Below, piece after piece: positions 8,282 through 16,437 of a stretch of DNA of 64,000 nt. The translations under genes and the position numbers were made by a program. The notes under the pieces are model-generated. The model worked only from the letters and a program-made list of their open reading frames with translations. It made no database searches and was not told where the DNA came from. The stretch lies in NCBI RefSeq assembly GCF_019200975.1, contig NZ_JAHTMR010000020.1, forward strand, positions 1 to 64,000, written 5' to 3'. Positions within the stretch are counted from its first letter, which is position 1. Every line of letters begins with the position of its first letter. Source of the DNA: Pseudomonas sp. PD9R. Lineage in GTDB: Bacteria > Pseudomonadota > Gammaproteobacteria > Pseudomonadales > Pseudomonadaceae.

Positions 8282-9814
8282 ATGCCACTGAAAACCAAAA
8301 CCAGCAAACGCAGTACCAAAATCGCAGTCACTTTATTGAGCGGGTTGCTTCCGATCGTATTGGGCTTCGTCATCCTCCATATGCAGGCTGAACGAGCGCT
8401 CAAGCAAAGCGCGCAACAAACCGCCGAAGAAGCCATTCGCCAATTCGAACTGATGCTCGACAACACCGCGCAGGCTGCCCGCGAGCTACTGCCACTGGCC
8501 GGACAAAGCTGCTCCGAGATTAACCTGGCCTTACGCGAACAGGTCACTCGCCGCCCTTTCGTGCGCTCGACCAATCTGCTGTGGGACGACGTCATATATT
8601 GCAGTTCTTTATTCGGCGACTATCACGAGAAGATCGCTTCTGGAGACTACAGCCAGGGCCAATTACTGCTGATGAAGGGCAACCCGGTCACCCCGGATAC
8701 CGCACTGCTGGTTTATCGGCTCAGCAAAGGCAAACAGGGGGCGATGAGTACGCTGGACGGCTATCACCTGAGTAATGTCCTGCGTCTGATAGGCCGCCAG
8801 ACACTCCTGGCATTGCAAATCGGCCCCAATTGGTTGACGGCCGATGGCAAGTTTCACGACGAAGCCCTGCCGGCCTTCAAGGTGGCAGAAAGCAAACTTA
8901 CCTCCTCTCGTTATCCCTTCAGCGTCACAGCCGGTTTTCCCAAAGGTGAAACCTGGGTTTATATGACCAGTCAGTACCCGCCGCTATTCAGCCTGCTGAT
9001 CTTTTTTGGCATGATTTCCGGATCAATCGCGCATTTTCTACAGAAGCGAACATCGTCACCGACCCATGAAATGCAGCGCGCGCTGGAAGCTGTGGAGTTC
9101 GTCCCTTATTTCCAGGCGGTCGTTCATGGCGAAACTAAAGCGGTGTCCGGCCTCGAAGTGCTGATGCGCTGGAACCACCCAAAAGAAGGCCTGGTACGCC
9201 CCGATCTGTTCATTCCGTTTGCCGAACACTCAGGCCTGATCGTGCCAATGACCCGCTCCCTGATGCAACAAACGGCAACCTTGCTCGCGCCGCTGTCTGC
9301 ATCGTTCAAAGAACCTTTTCATATCGGCATCAATATCACAGCCAATCATTGTCAGGACCTGGAGCTGGTCAAGGATTGCCGGGAATTCCTCGACGCTTTC
9401 GTCCCCGGCTCCATCCATTTGGTACTGGAGTTGACCGAGCGGGAATTGATCGAACCCACAACCATCACCCATCAGCTGTTCGAGCAACTGCATGACCTCG
9501 GCGTGAAAATCGCCATCGACGACTTCGGCACAGGACATTCCAGTCTCGGCTACCTGCGACAGTTCAACGTCGACTATCTGAAAATCGACCAGAGTTTCGT
9601 TGCCATGATCGGCATCGACACACTGTCCAGCCACATTCTGGACAGCATCATCGAACTCGCGGTCAAGCTCGACCTGGCAATGGTTGCAGAAGGTGTAGAA
9701 ACCCAGGAACAAAGTGATTACCTGAGCGCGCATAACGTTAACTTTTTGCAAGGCTATCTGTTCGGCAGACCGATGCCTGGTGCAGAGTTCATTAGTGCAT
9801 TAAGTGCCCATTAA
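8282..9814 (+). CDS. CSS-motif EAL phosphodiesterase
   Basis: Membrane-bound cyclic-di-GMP phosphodiesterase, 510 aa. It has TM1 (TKIAVTLLSGLLPIVLGFVI), then a periplasmic CSS-motif domain (about residues 40-230) with the signature Cys in YCSSLFGDY and a second Cys in GQSCSEIN, then a second TM (PLFSLLIFFGMISGSIAHFL), then a cytoplasmic EAL domain. The EAL signature reads EVLMRW (Val for Ala). Metal and catalytic residues are present in NITANHC, ELTERE, IDDFGTGHSSLGYL and VAEGVETQ. In this family, the redox state of the two periplasmic cysteines controls activity. I chose ATG 8282; a TTG five codons upstream is possible. Confidence 0.9.
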   Translation: MPLKTKTSKRSTKIAVTLLSGLLPIVLGFVILHMQAERALKQSAQQTAEEAIRQFELMLDNTAQAARELLPLAGQSCSEINLALREQVTRRPFVRSTNLLWDDVIYCSSLFGDYHEKIASGDYSQGQLLLMKGNPVTPDTALLVYRLSKGKQGAMSTLDGYHLSNVLRLIGRQTLLALQIGPNWLTADGKFHDEALPAFKVAESKLTSSRYPFSVTAGFPKGETWVYMTSQYPPLFSLLIFFGMISGSIAHFLQKRTSSPTHEMQRALEAVEFVPYFQAVVHGETKAVSGLEVLMRWNHPKEGLVRPDLFIPFAEHSGLIVPMTRSLMQQTATLLAPLSASFKEPFHIGINITANHCQDLELVKDCREFLDAFVPGSIHLVLELTERELIEPTTITHQLFEQLHDLGVKIAIDDFGTGHSSLGYLRQFNVDYLKIDQSFVAMIGIDTLSSHILDSIIELAVKLDLAMVAEGVETQEQSDYLSAHNVNFLQGYLFGRPMPGAEFISALSAH

Positions 9815-10047
9815 CTCGCGGCCTTATGCGACGAGACAACGATTTCACGCACCAATTTGAATCAAAAGACTACTCTCGTTACATGAAGAAAAAGACATGA
9901 TTTACTCTTGACCAATTAACTACTACAATTTTTCGTGCCTGCGGTATTTTGGCAGGTGAGCCATTATCACCGAGTCGCTTCAAGGCTCTTGGCTTATAGC
10001 TTTGTTTGCGGTTGGTATCAGCCAAACACACTATTGGAGTAAAGATA

Positions 10048-10413
10048 TTGTCCAGACTCGCTGAATTTCGTGCCGCTGAAAAGGCCCTTCAAGAACAGCT
10101 CAAGCAGCTTGAATCCCTGAAGAACGATGCCGGGCTCAAGAAAGAAATCGAATTCGAAGAAAAGCTCCAGGGATTGATGAAAACCTACGGCAAGAGCCTG
10201 CGCGACATCATCGCCATTCTCGATCCGAACCCGGCAAAATCCGGCCTGCAACAGGCCGCAGCGCCTAAGACCCGCCGCGCTCGCGTGGTCAAGGTTTATC
10301 AGAATCCGCATACCGGCGAACTGATTGAAACCAAAGGCGGCAACCATCGCGGCCTGAAAGCCTGGAAGGAACAATACGGTGCCGCCACCGTTGACTCCTG
10401 GCTGCGTGGCTAA
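10048..10413 (+). CDS. mvaV: H-NS-like xenogeneic silencer, MvaT/MvaV family
   Basis: Nucleoid-associated protein of the MvaT/MvaV/TurB family (121 aa) that binds AT-rich DNA and silences acquired genes. The N-terminal coiled coil for dimerisation runs through EFRAAEKALQEQLKQLESL and EFEEKLQGLMKTYGKSLRDI. The C-terminal DNA-binding domain holds YQNPHTGELIETKGGNHRGL. The start is TTG at 10048 (MSRLAEFR), with GGAGT eight bases upstream; a frame open from 10006 has no family similarity. The long AT-rich 5' region (9815-10047) is typical for an autoregulated member. Whether it is the mvaT or mvaV orthologue is uncertain. Confidence 0.9.
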   Translation: MSRLAEFRAAEKALQEQLKQLESLKNDAGLKKEIEFEEKLQGLMKTYGKSLRDIIAILDPNPAKSGLQQAAAPKTRRARVVKVYQNPHTGELIETKGGNHRGLKAWKEQYGAATVDSWLRG

Positions 10414-10431
10414 GCACTCGCGCTGAAAAAC

Positions 10432-10457
10432 AAAGCCCTGCTAATGCAGGGCTTTTT
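10432..10457 (+). terminator. Rho-independent terminator after mvaT/mvaV
   Basis: Hairpin AAAGCCCTG-CTAAT-GCAGGGCTTT followed by T residues, 18 bases after the stop. Confidence 0.9.
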
Positions 10458-10588
10458 CATGGATACCATCTAAATGCAACGATATGGGTCGATCAACTCG
10501 CTACTTACCGATTAACTTTATGCTTAATCCCTTTGGGTATCTAAACATTTCAGCAGGCGCTGAAACCCGTAGTCATTGAAGTATTTAA

Positions 10589-11113
10589 CTAAAGTTTCAA
10601 GCCGTTACGCGCCGCCTCTATTTCATCCTGACTGGTTTTATAAGCGTCAGCCTGCCCCGCGTAGGAAAGAACGTAGGCCTTATCGGCATCCACTGCAGCG
10701 ACCAATGTTTGCGAGAGCACATGACGACCGTTTTGGGTGATGGTGCAGGTAGTTTCCAGCGCCGCTAATCGGCTCAAGGTAGCCGGGTGGATACGGTTGC
10801 AGACACTTTGATAGCCGCCCTGAAAGAAGTCTTTCTGTACTGACTTGCGCATCTCTAGCAGCACACCTTCCAGGTTCACCTGATGGCCACTTTCAACCTG
10901 CGTCATGGTCAGTTCCATCACCATCACCGGCGTACCACCCTGATCGTTTTTTACCGCACGCTGACGGCTGACCCCAGAAGCCGCATCACCCTGCGGAACC
11001 TCTTCGACTTGCCAACCAGCAGGCCATGTCATGACCGGCGCATCAGCATGGGCGATGGCGACTGACGAAAGCACACCAATCAGTACGGACAGCGATTTAC
11101 AGACTCGATTCAT
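10589..11113 (-). CDS. Periplasmic DUF4946-like protein
   Basis: Conserved Pseudomonas protein of 174 aa with a clear Sec signal peptide (MNRVCKSLSVLIGVLSSVAI, cut after AHA). The mature part fits the DUF4946 family: a conserved WPAGWQVEEVP near its start and two cysteines (VCNRIHP and ETTCTIT) that could form a disulfide. The ATG at 11113 is preferred over a GTG four codons earlier because it gives a normal signal sequence. Function is unknown. It is a single gene converging on mvaT/mvaV. Confidence 0.75.
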   Translation of the reverse strand: MNRVCKSLSVLIGVLSSVAIAHADAPVMTWPAGWQVEEVPQGDAASGVSRQRAVKNDQGGTPVMVMELTMTQVESGHQVNLEGVLLEMRKSVQKDFFQGGYQSVCNRIHPATLSRLAALETTCTITQNGRHVLSQTLVAAVDADKAYVLSYAGQADAYKTSQDEIEAARNGLKL

Positions 11114-11258
11114 TGCAAAGAACACTCACTCATTGACCCCTGAAGTCTGAGCCTCGACCGGCCGTCAGGCAATAGCCGACGGTTTTGGTTTGGTGATGTC
11201 CGAACCCTTGCGTATCATTGTCGTCATTCGTTAGCCCCACTTATTTTCCGGAGGGCCC

Positions 11259-11780
11259 ATGAGCCTGCACGAACTTTGTACTTTCCCCGGTGTGACCGCA
11301 CAACCTGACGCCGCCACCCAGAAATTTGTCTTCAACCACACCATGCTGCGGGTCAAGGACATCACCAAATCCCTGGACTTCTACACGCGCGTCCTCGGCT
11401 TCTCGCTGGTGGAAAAACGCGACTTCCCGGAAGCCGAATTCAGCCTGTACTTCCTTGCGCTGGTCGATAAGAATCAGATCCCGGCCGACGCCGCAGCGCG
11501 TACCGAGTGGATGAAATCGATCCCCGGTATTCTCGAACTGACCCACAACCACGGCACCGAGAACGACCCGGACTTCGCCTACCACAACGGCAATACCGAC
11601 CCACGCGGTTTCGGTCATATCTGCATTTCGGTGCCGGATATCGTCGCTGCCTGCGAGCGTTTCGAAGCGCTGGGCTGTGATTTCCAGAAGCGCCTGAACG
11701 ACGGCCGCATGAAGAGCCTGGCATTCATCAAGGACCCGGATGCTTACTGGGTCGAGATCATTCAGCCGGCACCGCTGTAA
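11259..11780 (+). CDS. gloA: Lactoylglutathione lyase (glyoxalase I)
   Basis: Glyoxalase I, converting the methylglyoxal-glutathione hemithioacetal to S-lactoylglutathione. The 173 aa length is the longer Pseudomonas/eukaryote-like form. Metal ligands are visible as His in NHTMLRVKD, Glu in GILELTHNHG, His in GFGHICISVPD and Glu in YWVEIIQP. The longer type has the insertion around ENDPDFAYHNGNTDPRGF, usually linked to Zn(II) dependence. A GGAGGG ribosome site precedes the start. Confidence 0.95.
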   Translation: MSLHELCTFPGVTAQPDAATQKFVFNHTMLRVKDITKSLDFYTRVLGFSLVEKRDFPEAEFSLYFLALVDKNQIPADAAARTEWMKSIPGILELTHNHGTENDPDFAYHNGNTDPRGFGHICISVPDIVAACERFEALGCDFQKRLNDGRMKSLAFIKDPDAYWVEIIQPAPL

Positions 11781-11786
11781 ATCAGA

Positions 11787-11861
11787 ATCAAAAGATCGCA
11801 GCCTGCGGCAGCTCCTACATGGATAATCTGTAGGAGCTGCCGCAGGCTGCGATCTTTTGAT
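11787..11861. repeat. REP palindrome
   Basis: Two inverted arms (ATCAAAAGATCGCAGCCTGC ... and complement) with a short loop around ATGGATAATCTG, directly after gloA. Confidence 0.85.
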
Positions 11862-11864
11862 CTG

Positions 11865-11894
11865 AAAAAACCCATGATCACTCATGGGTTTTTT
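11865..11894. terminator. Bidirectional terminator between gloA and ahpF
   Basis: AAAAAA-CCCATGA-TCAC-TCATGGG-TTTTTT hairpin serving the convergent gloA and ahpF. Confidence 0.9.
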
Positions 11895-11908
11895 ATGGGT
11901 GACACTTT

Positions 11909-13471
11909 TTATGCCGGGGCTGACGTCCGGATCAAGTGATCGAATGCACTCAGCGAAGCCTTGGCGCCCTCACCCACCGCAATCACGATCTGCTTGTACG
12001 GCACAGTGGTCACGTCACCGGCGGCGAACACACCCGGCATCGACGTTTCGCCACGGGCATCGACGATGATCTCGCCACGCGGTGACAGCTCGATGGTGCC
12101 TTTGAGCCAATCGGTGTTGGGCAACAAACCGATTTGCACGAAGATCCCCTCCAGCTCCACGTTGCGCATTTCGTCGGTCTGGCGATCCTTGTAGCGCAAG
12201 CCGTTGACCTTCTGGCCGTCGCCCGTCACTTCAGTGGTTAGCGCACTGGTGATCACGGTGACGTTCGGCAGACTGTGCAATTTGCGCTGCAGTACCGCAT
12301 CGGCGCGCAGCTGCACGTCGAACTCCAGCAACGTGACATGAGACACGATACCTGCCAGATCAATGGCCGCTTCGACGCCGGAGTTACCGCCGCCAATCAC
12401 TGCCACACGCTTGCCCTTGAACAGCGGCCCGTCGCAATGCGGGCAGTACGCCACACCTTTGTTGCGGTATTGCTGCTCACCCGGCACGTTCATTTCACGC
12501 CACCGCGCACCGGTCGCCAGGATCACGGTCTTGGCTTTCAGTTTCGCGCCGCTGGCGAAGTGAACTTCGTGCAACTCACCTGCTTTGCCTGGCACAAGCT
12601 TGTCGGCCCGTTGCAAATTCATGATATCCACGTCGTATTGCTTGACGTGCTCTTCCAGCGCGACAGCCAGTTTCGGCCCTTCGGTTTCCTGCACGGAGAT
12701 GAAGTTTTCGATGGCCATGGTGTCCAGCACCTGCCCACCAAAACGCTCAGCCGCCACGCCGGTGCGAATGCCTTTGCGCGCTGCGTAGATTGCCGCCGAA
12801 GCACCGGCCGGGCCTCCGCCGACCACCAGCACATCAAAGGCTTCTTTGGCGCTGATCTTCTCGGCCTGGCGCTCGATGCCGCTGGTGTCGATCTTGGCAA
12901 TGATTTCTTCAAGGCCCATACGGCCCTGGCCGAAATTCACGCCGTTCAGATAGATACTTGGAACCGCCATGATCTGGCGTTCATCAACCTCCGCCTGAAA
13001 CAGTGCACCGTCGATAGCGACGTGGCGAATGTTCGGGTTCAACACGGCCATCAGGTTCAGCGCCTGGACTACGTCCGGGCAATTCTGGCACGACAGCGAG
13101 AAGTACGTCTCGAAGCTGAACTCGCCTTTGAGCGAGCGGATCTGTTCGATCACTTCGACACTGGCCTTCGATGGGTGGCCGCCGACTTGCAGCAAGGCCA
13201 GTACCAACGAAGTGAATTCATGGCCCATCGGAATGCCGGCAAAACGCAGGCTTATGTCCGCTCCGGGGCGATTGATCGAGAACGATGGCTTGCGCGTATC
13301 GTCACCGTTGTCGAGCAAAGTAATTTGGGTGGAAAGACTGGCGACGTCTTTCAGCAGTTCGAGCATTTCCTGGGATTTCGCACCGTCGTCGAGGGATGCA
13401 ACGATCTCGATCGGCTGAGTGACCCGTTCCAGGTACGATTTCAACTGGGCTTTAAGATTGGCGTCCAACAT
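11909..13471 (-). CDS. ahpF: Alkyl hydroperoxide reductase subunit F
   Basis: NADH-dependent FAD disulfide reductase that recharges AhpC, 520 aa as usual. The N-terminal tandem thioredoxin folds carry the CQNC redox pair (SLSCQNCPDVVQALN). The FAD motif is VVGGGPAGASAAIYAARKG. The catalytic centre is CPHC (AYCPHCDGPLFKGK), followed by the NADH-binding IGGGNSGVEAAID. It lies downstream of ahpC in the same direction; a terminator hairpin in the 134-bp gap would make ahpF less abundant than ahpC. Confidence 0.97.
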   Translation of the reverse strand: MLDANLKAQLKSYLERVTQPIEIVASLDDGAKSQEMLELLKDVASLSTQITLLDNGDDTRKPSFSINRPGADISLRFAGIPMGHEFTSLVLALLQVGGHPSKASVEVIEQIRSLKGEFSFETYFSLSCQNCPDVVQALNLMAVLNPNIRHVAIDGALFQAEVDERQIMAVPSIYLNGVNFGQGRMGLEEIIAKIDTSGIERQAEKISAKEAFDVLVVGGGPAGASAAIYAARKGIRTGVAAERFGGQVLDTMAIENFISVQETEGPKLAVALEEHVKQYDVDIMNLQRADKLVPGKAGELHEVHFASGAKLKAKTVILATGARWREMNVPGEQQYRNKGVAYCPHCDGPLFKGKRVAVIGGGNSGVEAAIDLAGIVSHVTLLEFDVQLRADAVLQRKLHSLPNVTVITSALTTEVTGDGQKVNGLRYKDRQTDEMRNVELEGIFVQIGLLPNTDWLKGTIELSPRGEIIVDARGETSMPGVFAAGDVTTVPYKQIVIAVGEGAKASLSAFDHLIRTSAPA

Positions 13472-13505
13472 ACGGGCGATTTCCTTTTTGCTTATTGCGA
13501 AGACA

Positions 13506-13543
13506 TAAAAAAACGCCCGAGCGAATCTCGCCCGGGCGTTTTT
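13506..13543 (-). terminator. Terminator between ahpC and ahpF
   Basis: A-rich run, ACGCCCG ... CGGGCGT hairpin and T-rich run. It ends ahpC transcription and may pass some read-through into ahpF. Confidence 0.85.
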
Positions 13544-13605
13544 GTTGGGCGGTGCAGCTTACTTAGTAGGCGCGGAGTCCCGCCCTGATGAAGCGCGTCA
13601 CAGAC

Positions 13606-14169
13606 TTAGATCTTGCCAACCAGGTCCAGGGACGGAGCCAGAGTAGCCTCGCCTTCTTTCCACTTGGCTGGGCAGACCTGGCCCGGGTGAGCAGCGACGT
13701 ACTGGGCAGCCTTGATTTTGCGCAGCAGCTCGGAAGCGTCACGACCCACACCGCCGTCGTTCAATTCGACGATTTTGATCTGGCCTTCTGGGTTGATCAC
13801 GAAGGTGCCACGGTCAGCCAGGCCAGCGTCTTCGATCAGCACGTCGAAGTTGCGGGAGATGGCGTGAGTCGGGTCGCCGATCATGGTGTACTGGATTTTG
13901 CCGATGGCTGGCGAAGTGTTGTGCCAGGCAGCGTGGGCAAAGTGAGTGTCGGTGGAAACGCTGTAGATCTCGACGCCCAGCTTCTGGAATGCGTCGTAGT
14001 TGTCGGCCAGGTCTTCCAGCTCGGTTGGGCAAACGAAGGTGAAGTCAGCCGGGTAGAAGAACACGACGGACCACTTGCCTTTCAGGTCAGCGTCCGAGAC
14101 TTTTACGAAGTCGCCATTTTTGAATGCATCAGCTTTGAAAGGTTTAACTTGGCTGTTGATGATAGGCAT
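13606..14169 (-). CDS. ahpC: Alkyl hydroperoxide reductase subunit C (peroxiredoxin)
   Basis: Typical 2-Cys peroxiredoxin that reduces H2O2, organic peroxides and peroxynitrite; 187 aa. The peroxidatic Cys47 lies in FTFVCPTELEDL and the resolving Cys166 in GQVCPAKWKEG, with the conserved YPADF motif just before Cys47. I start at the ATG at 14169 (MPIINSQVKPFKADAF), which has GGAGAG upstream. The upstream region has a weak OxyR-like ATTAG-N6-CTAT arrangement at about 14273-14287. Confidence 0.97.
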   Translation of the reverse strand: MPIINSQVKPFKADAFKNGDFVKVSDADLKGKWSVVFFYPADFTFVCPTELEDLADNYDAFQKLGVEIYSVSTDTHFAHAAWHNTSPAIGKIQYTMIGDPTHAISRNFDVLIEDAGLADRGTFVINPEGQIKIVELNDGGVGRDASELLRKIKAAQYVAAHPGQVCPAKWKEGEATLAPSLDLVGKI

Positions 14170-14307
14170 CGTTGACTCTCCGTCAGGGGTTAAGAAGTTG
14201 ATGGAGAGAACTTTACCCACTCGACGGACGGTTGGCTCATTGGCAAAACCGATGCGCCTGATTGGGTTTCGCTATTAGCCAGCTCTATTAATAGAAGAAA
14301 ACCATCT

Positions 14308-15246
14308 TTACGATGCCAGCGGTTTTTCCTCGAGCCGCGCCATCCCGAGAAACGGACTGGCTTCGATGTAACGCATGGCAGACTTCATATCCTTCCAGCC
14401 CACGTAGTTCATCAGCGACTTCAAGTCCCAGCCACTCTGATGCGCCCATGAAGCAAAACCGCGTCGTAGCGAGTGGCTGGTGTAATGCTCGGCCGCAATG
14501 CCTGCGCGCTCCAATGCCTGACGCAGCAGCGGAATGACGCTATTGGCGTGCAAGCCCCCTTCACTCAAATGACCCCAGCGATCGATACCGCGAAACACCG
14601 GACCGCGCACCAGTCCAGCCTCGGTGATCCAGGCAATGTAGGCCTGCACCGGGCATAACCGCTGCAATGCCGGTGTCTGGTAAGTCTTGCCGAGGTTTTC
14701 GCGATCACTCTTGCTGCGCGGCAGGTACAAAGTGATGCCTGAGCCGGCGCTGGCCTGCACATGCTCGATGTGGACGCGACATAACTCATCGCTACGGAAA
14801 CCGCGCCAGAAGCCCAGCAGGATCAACGCGCTGTCGCGCCTGGCCCGCAACAATCCTGGCCGATCACCCTGAGCTCTTGCGATTTGCGCCTCTTGCGCCA
14901 GTGAGTCAATGACTTGTTCCAGATGCTGAAGCTGCAATGGCTCAGCTTGTTTCTCCTGGGCCGGATGCAGCGCCCGAATCCCCTTGAACACTTTGCGCAC
15001 CACAGGCGCTTTAGTCGGATCGGCGAATCCTTGGCTGTTGTGCCATTGCGCCAATGCCGACAAGCGCAGCTTCAAGGTATTGATCGACAGCACGCCCGCA
15101 TGGGCGACCAGGTAACGCGCCACGCTGTCGCCGGTCGCTGGCAGGAACCCGCCCCAATTGACTTCGAAGTGTTCGATGGCGGCGCGATAGCTGCGACGAG
15201 TGTTGTCACGCGTCGCAGCTTGCAGGTAACGATCCAGATCACTCAT
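14308..15246 (-). CDS. Tyrosine recombinase (phage-integrase family)
   Basis: Site-specific tyrosine recombinase, 312 aa. The N-terminal SAM-like DNA-binding domain runs about 1-105 (TRRSYRAAIEHFEVNWGGF). The catalytic domain has Arg in GFWRGFRSDELCR, Lys in PRSKSDREN, the HxxR box in TSHSLRRGFAS, the GW in NYVGWKDMKS and the nucleophile Tyr in AMRYIEAS. All catalytic residues are present. There are no phage genes, att repeats or tRNA beside it, so it is not part of an obvious integrated element. It is divergent from a KfrA-like gene with dyads in the 177-bp gap. XerC/D identity is unlikely because the C-terminus differs. Confidence 0.85.
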   Translation of the reverse strand: MSDLDRYLQAATRDNTRRSYRAAIEHFEVNWGGFLPATGDSVARYLVAHAGVLSINTLKLRLSALAQWHNSQGFADPTKAPVVRKVFKGIRALHPAQEKQAEPLQLQHLEQVIDSLAQEAQIARAQGDRPGLLRARRDSALILLGFWRGFRSDELCRVHIEHVQASAGSGITLYLPRSKSDRENLGKTYQTPALQRLCPVQAYIAWITEAGLVRGPVFRGIDRWGHLSEGGLHANSVIPLLRQALERAGIAAEHYTSHSLRRGFASWAHQSGWDLKSLMNYVGWKDMKSAMRYIEASPFLGMARLEEKPLAS

Positions 15247-15309
15247 CGGTCCAACTCTCGAATGTGTACCGCTTTACGGGCGTCAAAGCAGGTTTTTGTT
15301 CATCACATG

Positions 15310-15329
15310 GGGTAATACCAGTATATCCC
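15310..15329. promoter_or_regulatory. Dyad operator candidate 1 (recombinase/KfrA gap)
   Basis: 20-bp imperfect dyad of the form GGG-NN-ATAC-NN-GTAT-NN-CCC, 64 bp upstream of the recombinase start. It shares ATAC/GTAT half-sites with the second dyad at 15368. It is a plausible binding site for the divergent KfrA-like protein. Confidence 0.45.
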
Positions 15330-15367
15330 GCGTTAATAACAATCCGTATTTATCTTTTTATGTTGAA

Positions 15368-15399
15368 TGGTACACTGTGTATTACATAAATACGTACCA
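15368..15399. promoter_or_regulatory. Dyad operator candidate 2 (KfrA autoregulation)
   Basis: Outer arms TGGTAC / GTACCA enclose an inner imperfect palindrome GTATTACATAAATAC, ending 24 bp before the KfrA-like start codon. Plasmid KfrA proteins repress their own promoter, so an autoregulatory site is likely here by analogy. Confidence 0.5.
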
Positions 15400-15423
15400 C
15401 ACAAAGAAATCGAAGGAGAAATC

Positions 15424-16437
15424 ATGGCCCGTGGCGGCGTTAACAAAGCAGTGGTTCAAGCCGCACGTCTGGCGATCCTCGCCCGCGGCGAAAACCCCAG
15501 CATCGATGCAGTACGGATCGAAATGGGCAATACCGGCTCCAAAACAACTATTCATCGCTATCTGAAAGAGCTCGATAACAGCATTCAACGCGAAGAAGCA
15601 GAACCCGCCGAACCGATCAATGACGAGTTGCTGGCACTGGTTTCGCGGTTGGCGCAGCGTTTGAACGAGCAGGCGCAAGAGCCCATTGACCAGGCCCGCG
15701 AGCAGTTCGAGCAACAACGCAAAGCGCTGGAAACTCAACTGGCAGCAGCTCAAGCAGCCAATACCGAACTGCATCAGCAATACGAGATTCAAAGCCTGGC
15801 GCTGACCCAGGAGTCCGAGGCACTGCAAGAAACCCGGGCCATGCTGCAGACCGAACAAACCCGCAATGCCGGACTGAACCAGGCACTCGCGGATTTCGAT
15901 TTACGCTTGCAAGACAAGGACGAGCAGATTCGCTCGCTCGAAGAGAAGCACCTGCATGCCCGTGACGCACTGGAGCACTACCGCAACGCCGTCAAAGAGC
16001 AGCGCGAGCAAGAGCACAGTCGTCATGAAAGTCAGGTTCAGCAATTGCAGATGGAGCTGCGCCAGGCACAGCAAAGTACGCTGGTACGCCAGGATGAAAT
16101 CACCCAGTTACACCGCGACAACGAACGCCTGTTGACGGAAAACCGTGGAACGCTACGCGAGCTGAGCTCAATGCAAGAGCAGCTCAAGCAGAGCAATAGT
16201 CGTCAGGATCAACTGCTGGAACAAGCCACGCGCGTCGATGGCGAACGCACCCTCCTCCAGGAGCGCTTGCGCGTCGCCCTGCTGGAAAGTCAGTCGCTGA
16301 AACGGAACATCGATGAGCAATCGCAGCTCAACAAGTCACTGGAAATCCAATTGACCAAGGCCCAGGCGGACCTCGAAGAAAGCGTACGTCTGGCCGCTGT
16401 CATTGCAACAGCGCCAGACTCAGCAAAAGACGCTTAA
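15424..16437 (+). CDS. KfrA-like coiled-coil DNA-binding protein
   Basis: 337 aa. The N-terminal ~60 residues (MARGGVNKAVVQAARLAILA, then GSKTTIHRYLKEL) match the KfrA DNA-binding domain (a helix-turn-helix). From about residue 70 to 325 the protein is one long alpha-helical coiled coil, rich in Gln, Glu, Leu and Arg with no Pro. Plasmid KfrA forms filamentous multimers linked to segregation and represses its own gene. This one is chromosomal and divergent from a tyrosine recombinase. The ATG at 15424 has GAAGGAG upstream; the frame is open from 15367 but without support. Its stop overlaps the convergent gor gene by four bases. Confidence 0.85.
   Translation: MARGGVNKAVVQAARLAILARGENPSIDAVRIEMGNTGSKTTIHRYLKELDNSIQREEAEPAEPINDELLALVSRLAQRLNEQAQEPIDQAREQFEQQRKALETQLAAAQAANTELHQQYEIQSLALTQESEALQETRAMLQTEQTRNAGLNQALADFDLRLQDKDEQIRSLEEKHLHARDALEHYRNAVKEQREQEHSRHESQVQQLQMELRQAQQSTLVRQDEITQLHRDNERLLTENRGTLRELSSMQEQLKQSNSRQDQLLEQATRVDGERTLLQERLRVALLESQSLKRNIDEQSQLNKSLEIQLTKAQADLEESVRLAAVIATAPDSAKDA

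Noticed and set aside
12275..13588. 437-codon plus-strand frame over ahpF
   Set aside because: Antisense shadow; composition typical of reversed GC-rich coding DNA.
14270..14290. OxyR site upstream of ahpC
   Set aside because: Only a weak match (ATTAG-N6-CTAT) to one half of the OxyR consensus; not listed as a feature of its own.
14308..15246. Recombinase as the integrase of a prophage or genomic island
   Set aside because: No phage genes, tRNA or att-like direct repeats beside it; both flanks are core metabolic genes.
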